From assembly GCA_042095135.1 (NCBI GenBank), contig JBELBV010000025.1:1-34187 (forward strand): a stretch of 34,187 bases of DNA. The letters are read 5' to 3'. Position numbers and translations under genes: made by a program. The stretch comes from UA16 sp042095135. GTDB lineage: Bacteria; Bacteroidota; Bacteroidia; Flavobacteriales_D; Sanyastnellaceae. The notes beneath the pieces were generated by a model. It was not told the origin of the DNA. It saw nothing but the letters and a program-made list of their open reading frames with translations, and made no database searches. Positions 33,469 to 34,187 of the stretch are shown one piece after another; positions within the stretch are counted from its first letter, which is position 1, and each line of letters opens with the position of its first letter.

Positions 33469-34176
33469 ATGTTAACCTATCCCCAAGAAAATCCTGATTT
33501 TGGTGTTGCCCTTTCGACGAGCTTGGTGCTCTTCGGATTTGACGGCACGAACTTGCAGATTTTGCTCGCCCGTAGCAATAGATCGCCCTACAAGGGGGCG
33601 TTATTCCTGCCCAGCCGTTACCTCAACAAAGAGGACGAGCTGATGCTTTCGGCGCGCAAGATGTTCGAACAGTTGTTCGGATACGAGGACCCCACCATGA
33701 TTGAGCAGCTTCAAGCGTTTGGCAAGGTCTTCCGCCACCCCGGTGGGCGCGTCATCAACATTTCCCATTACGCGTTGGTGCGCAAGGAAGACTTCCTGGC
33801 GGAAAACTGGGACAAACACGACATGCAGTGGGTGGCCTTCGACCAGGTGCCCGATTTGGCTTTCGACCACAACGAGATTGTCCAGTACGCCAAGGAGCGC
33901 CTCAAGCGCCGCGTCAAGCGCCGTCCGGTCGGTTTCCGCCTGTTGCCCGATGAATTTACCTTGGGCCAGCTGCAAAACCTCTATGAAACGGCCCTGGGTA
34001 AGACGTTTGATAAACGTAACTTCCGCAAGAAGCTCTTCAAGACTACGCTGCTCATCGACCTCGAAAAGAAAGCCGACGGCAAAGCCCCCGGTCAGCACAA
34101 AGGCTCACAGCTCTTCTCCTTCAACAAGGACAAGTACCAGAAGATGAAGATCCAGGGCTACGACTTTTTGTTCTGA
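33469..34176 (+). CDS. NrtR-like regulator: degenerate Nudix domain plus winged helix
   Basis: A 235-residue protein. Residues about 10-140 form a Nudix fold (FGVALSTSLVLFGFDGTNLQILLAR, then the helix LSARKMFEQLFGYED). The catalytic REUxEExG pattern is not kept, so hydrolysis is unlikely. Residues about 150-225 (RPVGFRLLPDEFTLGQLQN, LYETALGKTFDKRNFRKKLF) are the winged-helix domain of NrtR/AraR-type regulators. These repress NAD or sugar-use genes and respond to a ligand in the Nudix pocket. The effector here is unknown. ATG at 33469 is preferred to the adjacent GTG. Confidence 0.85.
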   Translation: MLTYPQENPDFGVALSTSLVLFGFDGTNLQILLARSNRSPYKGALFLPSRYLNKEDELMLSARKMFEQLFGYEDPTMIEQLQAFGKVFRHPGGRVINISHYALVRKEDFLAENWDKHDMQWVAFDQVPDLAFDHNEIVQYAKERLKRRVKRRPVGFRLLPDEFTLGQLQNLYETALGKTFDKRNFRKKLFKTTLLIDLEKKADGKAPGQHKGSQLFSFNKDKYQKMKIQGYDFLF

Positions 34177-34187
34177 GGTTTACCCCA

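Overview
The window reads as a chromosomal segment of a relatively GC-rich (visibly over 50% G+C) marine-type Bacteroidota, most likely class Flavobacteriia. Supporting signs: a TonB-dependent receptor with a carboxypeptidase-regulatory-like front domain, secreted proteins with GCT-x-P-x-ACNYN cysteine repeats, an E1 alpha-beta fusion of the Bacteroidota type, the tgt-LptF/G pair, and a Bacteroidota -7 promoter box (TAnnTTTG or TAnnTTCG) ahead of many genes. Shine-Dalgarno sequences are mostly absent. No phage, IS element, CRISPR array or rRNA was seen. One 100-N scaffold gap lies at 2732-2831.

Layout. 1-2731 (-) is one open frame without ends: a secreted protein with two tandem alpha/beta-hydrolase-like domains, both lacking the nucleophile serine, followed by cysteine repeats. 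2832-5395 (-) is a TonB-dependent receptor whose C-terminus is lost in the gap. 5479-8086 (-) is an E1 fusion plus an S4 RNA-binding protein. 8126-10637 (-) is an adk-obg-psuG operon, divergent from lpd (10757-12145, +). 12159-12947 (-) is an M15-like peptidase (DUF5715 type). 13096-15109 (+) holds a conserved protein, a 54-residue protein and an unusual NRAMP-family transporter. 15113-15478 (-) is an OB-fold protein, divergent from xseA-xseB (15575-17245, +). 17242-19000 has a lipoprotein (-), a pirin (+) and a small membrane-anchored protein (-). 19065-21230 (+) is a secreted vanadium-haloperoxidase/PAP2-type enzyme ending in a dockerin-like module. It shares a bidirectional terminator with an initiator tRNA gene (21304-21376, -).

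era-ispE (+) then converge on tgt-lptF/G (-). tgt is divergent from a DUF554-muramidase-WYL regulator operon (+) through overlapping promoters. A 94-residue unknown protein and a SiaB-type kinase (+) follow. An 'asparagine synthetase B'-labelled Bacteroidota protein and dnaB (-) come next, then a lipoprotein and a Nudix-type regulator (+).

Most genes are housekeeping: nucleotide kinase, ribosome-assembly GTPases, tRNA modification, exonuclease VII, replicative helicase, isoprenoid synthesis, LPS export and 2-oxoacid oxidation. The accessory interest lies in the catalytically degenerate tandem esterase downstream of the receptor, the haloperoxidase-dockerin protein, the NRAMP relative lacking its metal motifs, the Nudix regulator with a perfect palindrome against its promoter, and promoter boxes so close to start codons that several mRNAs should be leaderless. 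I did not find a convincing wholly new multi-gene system.
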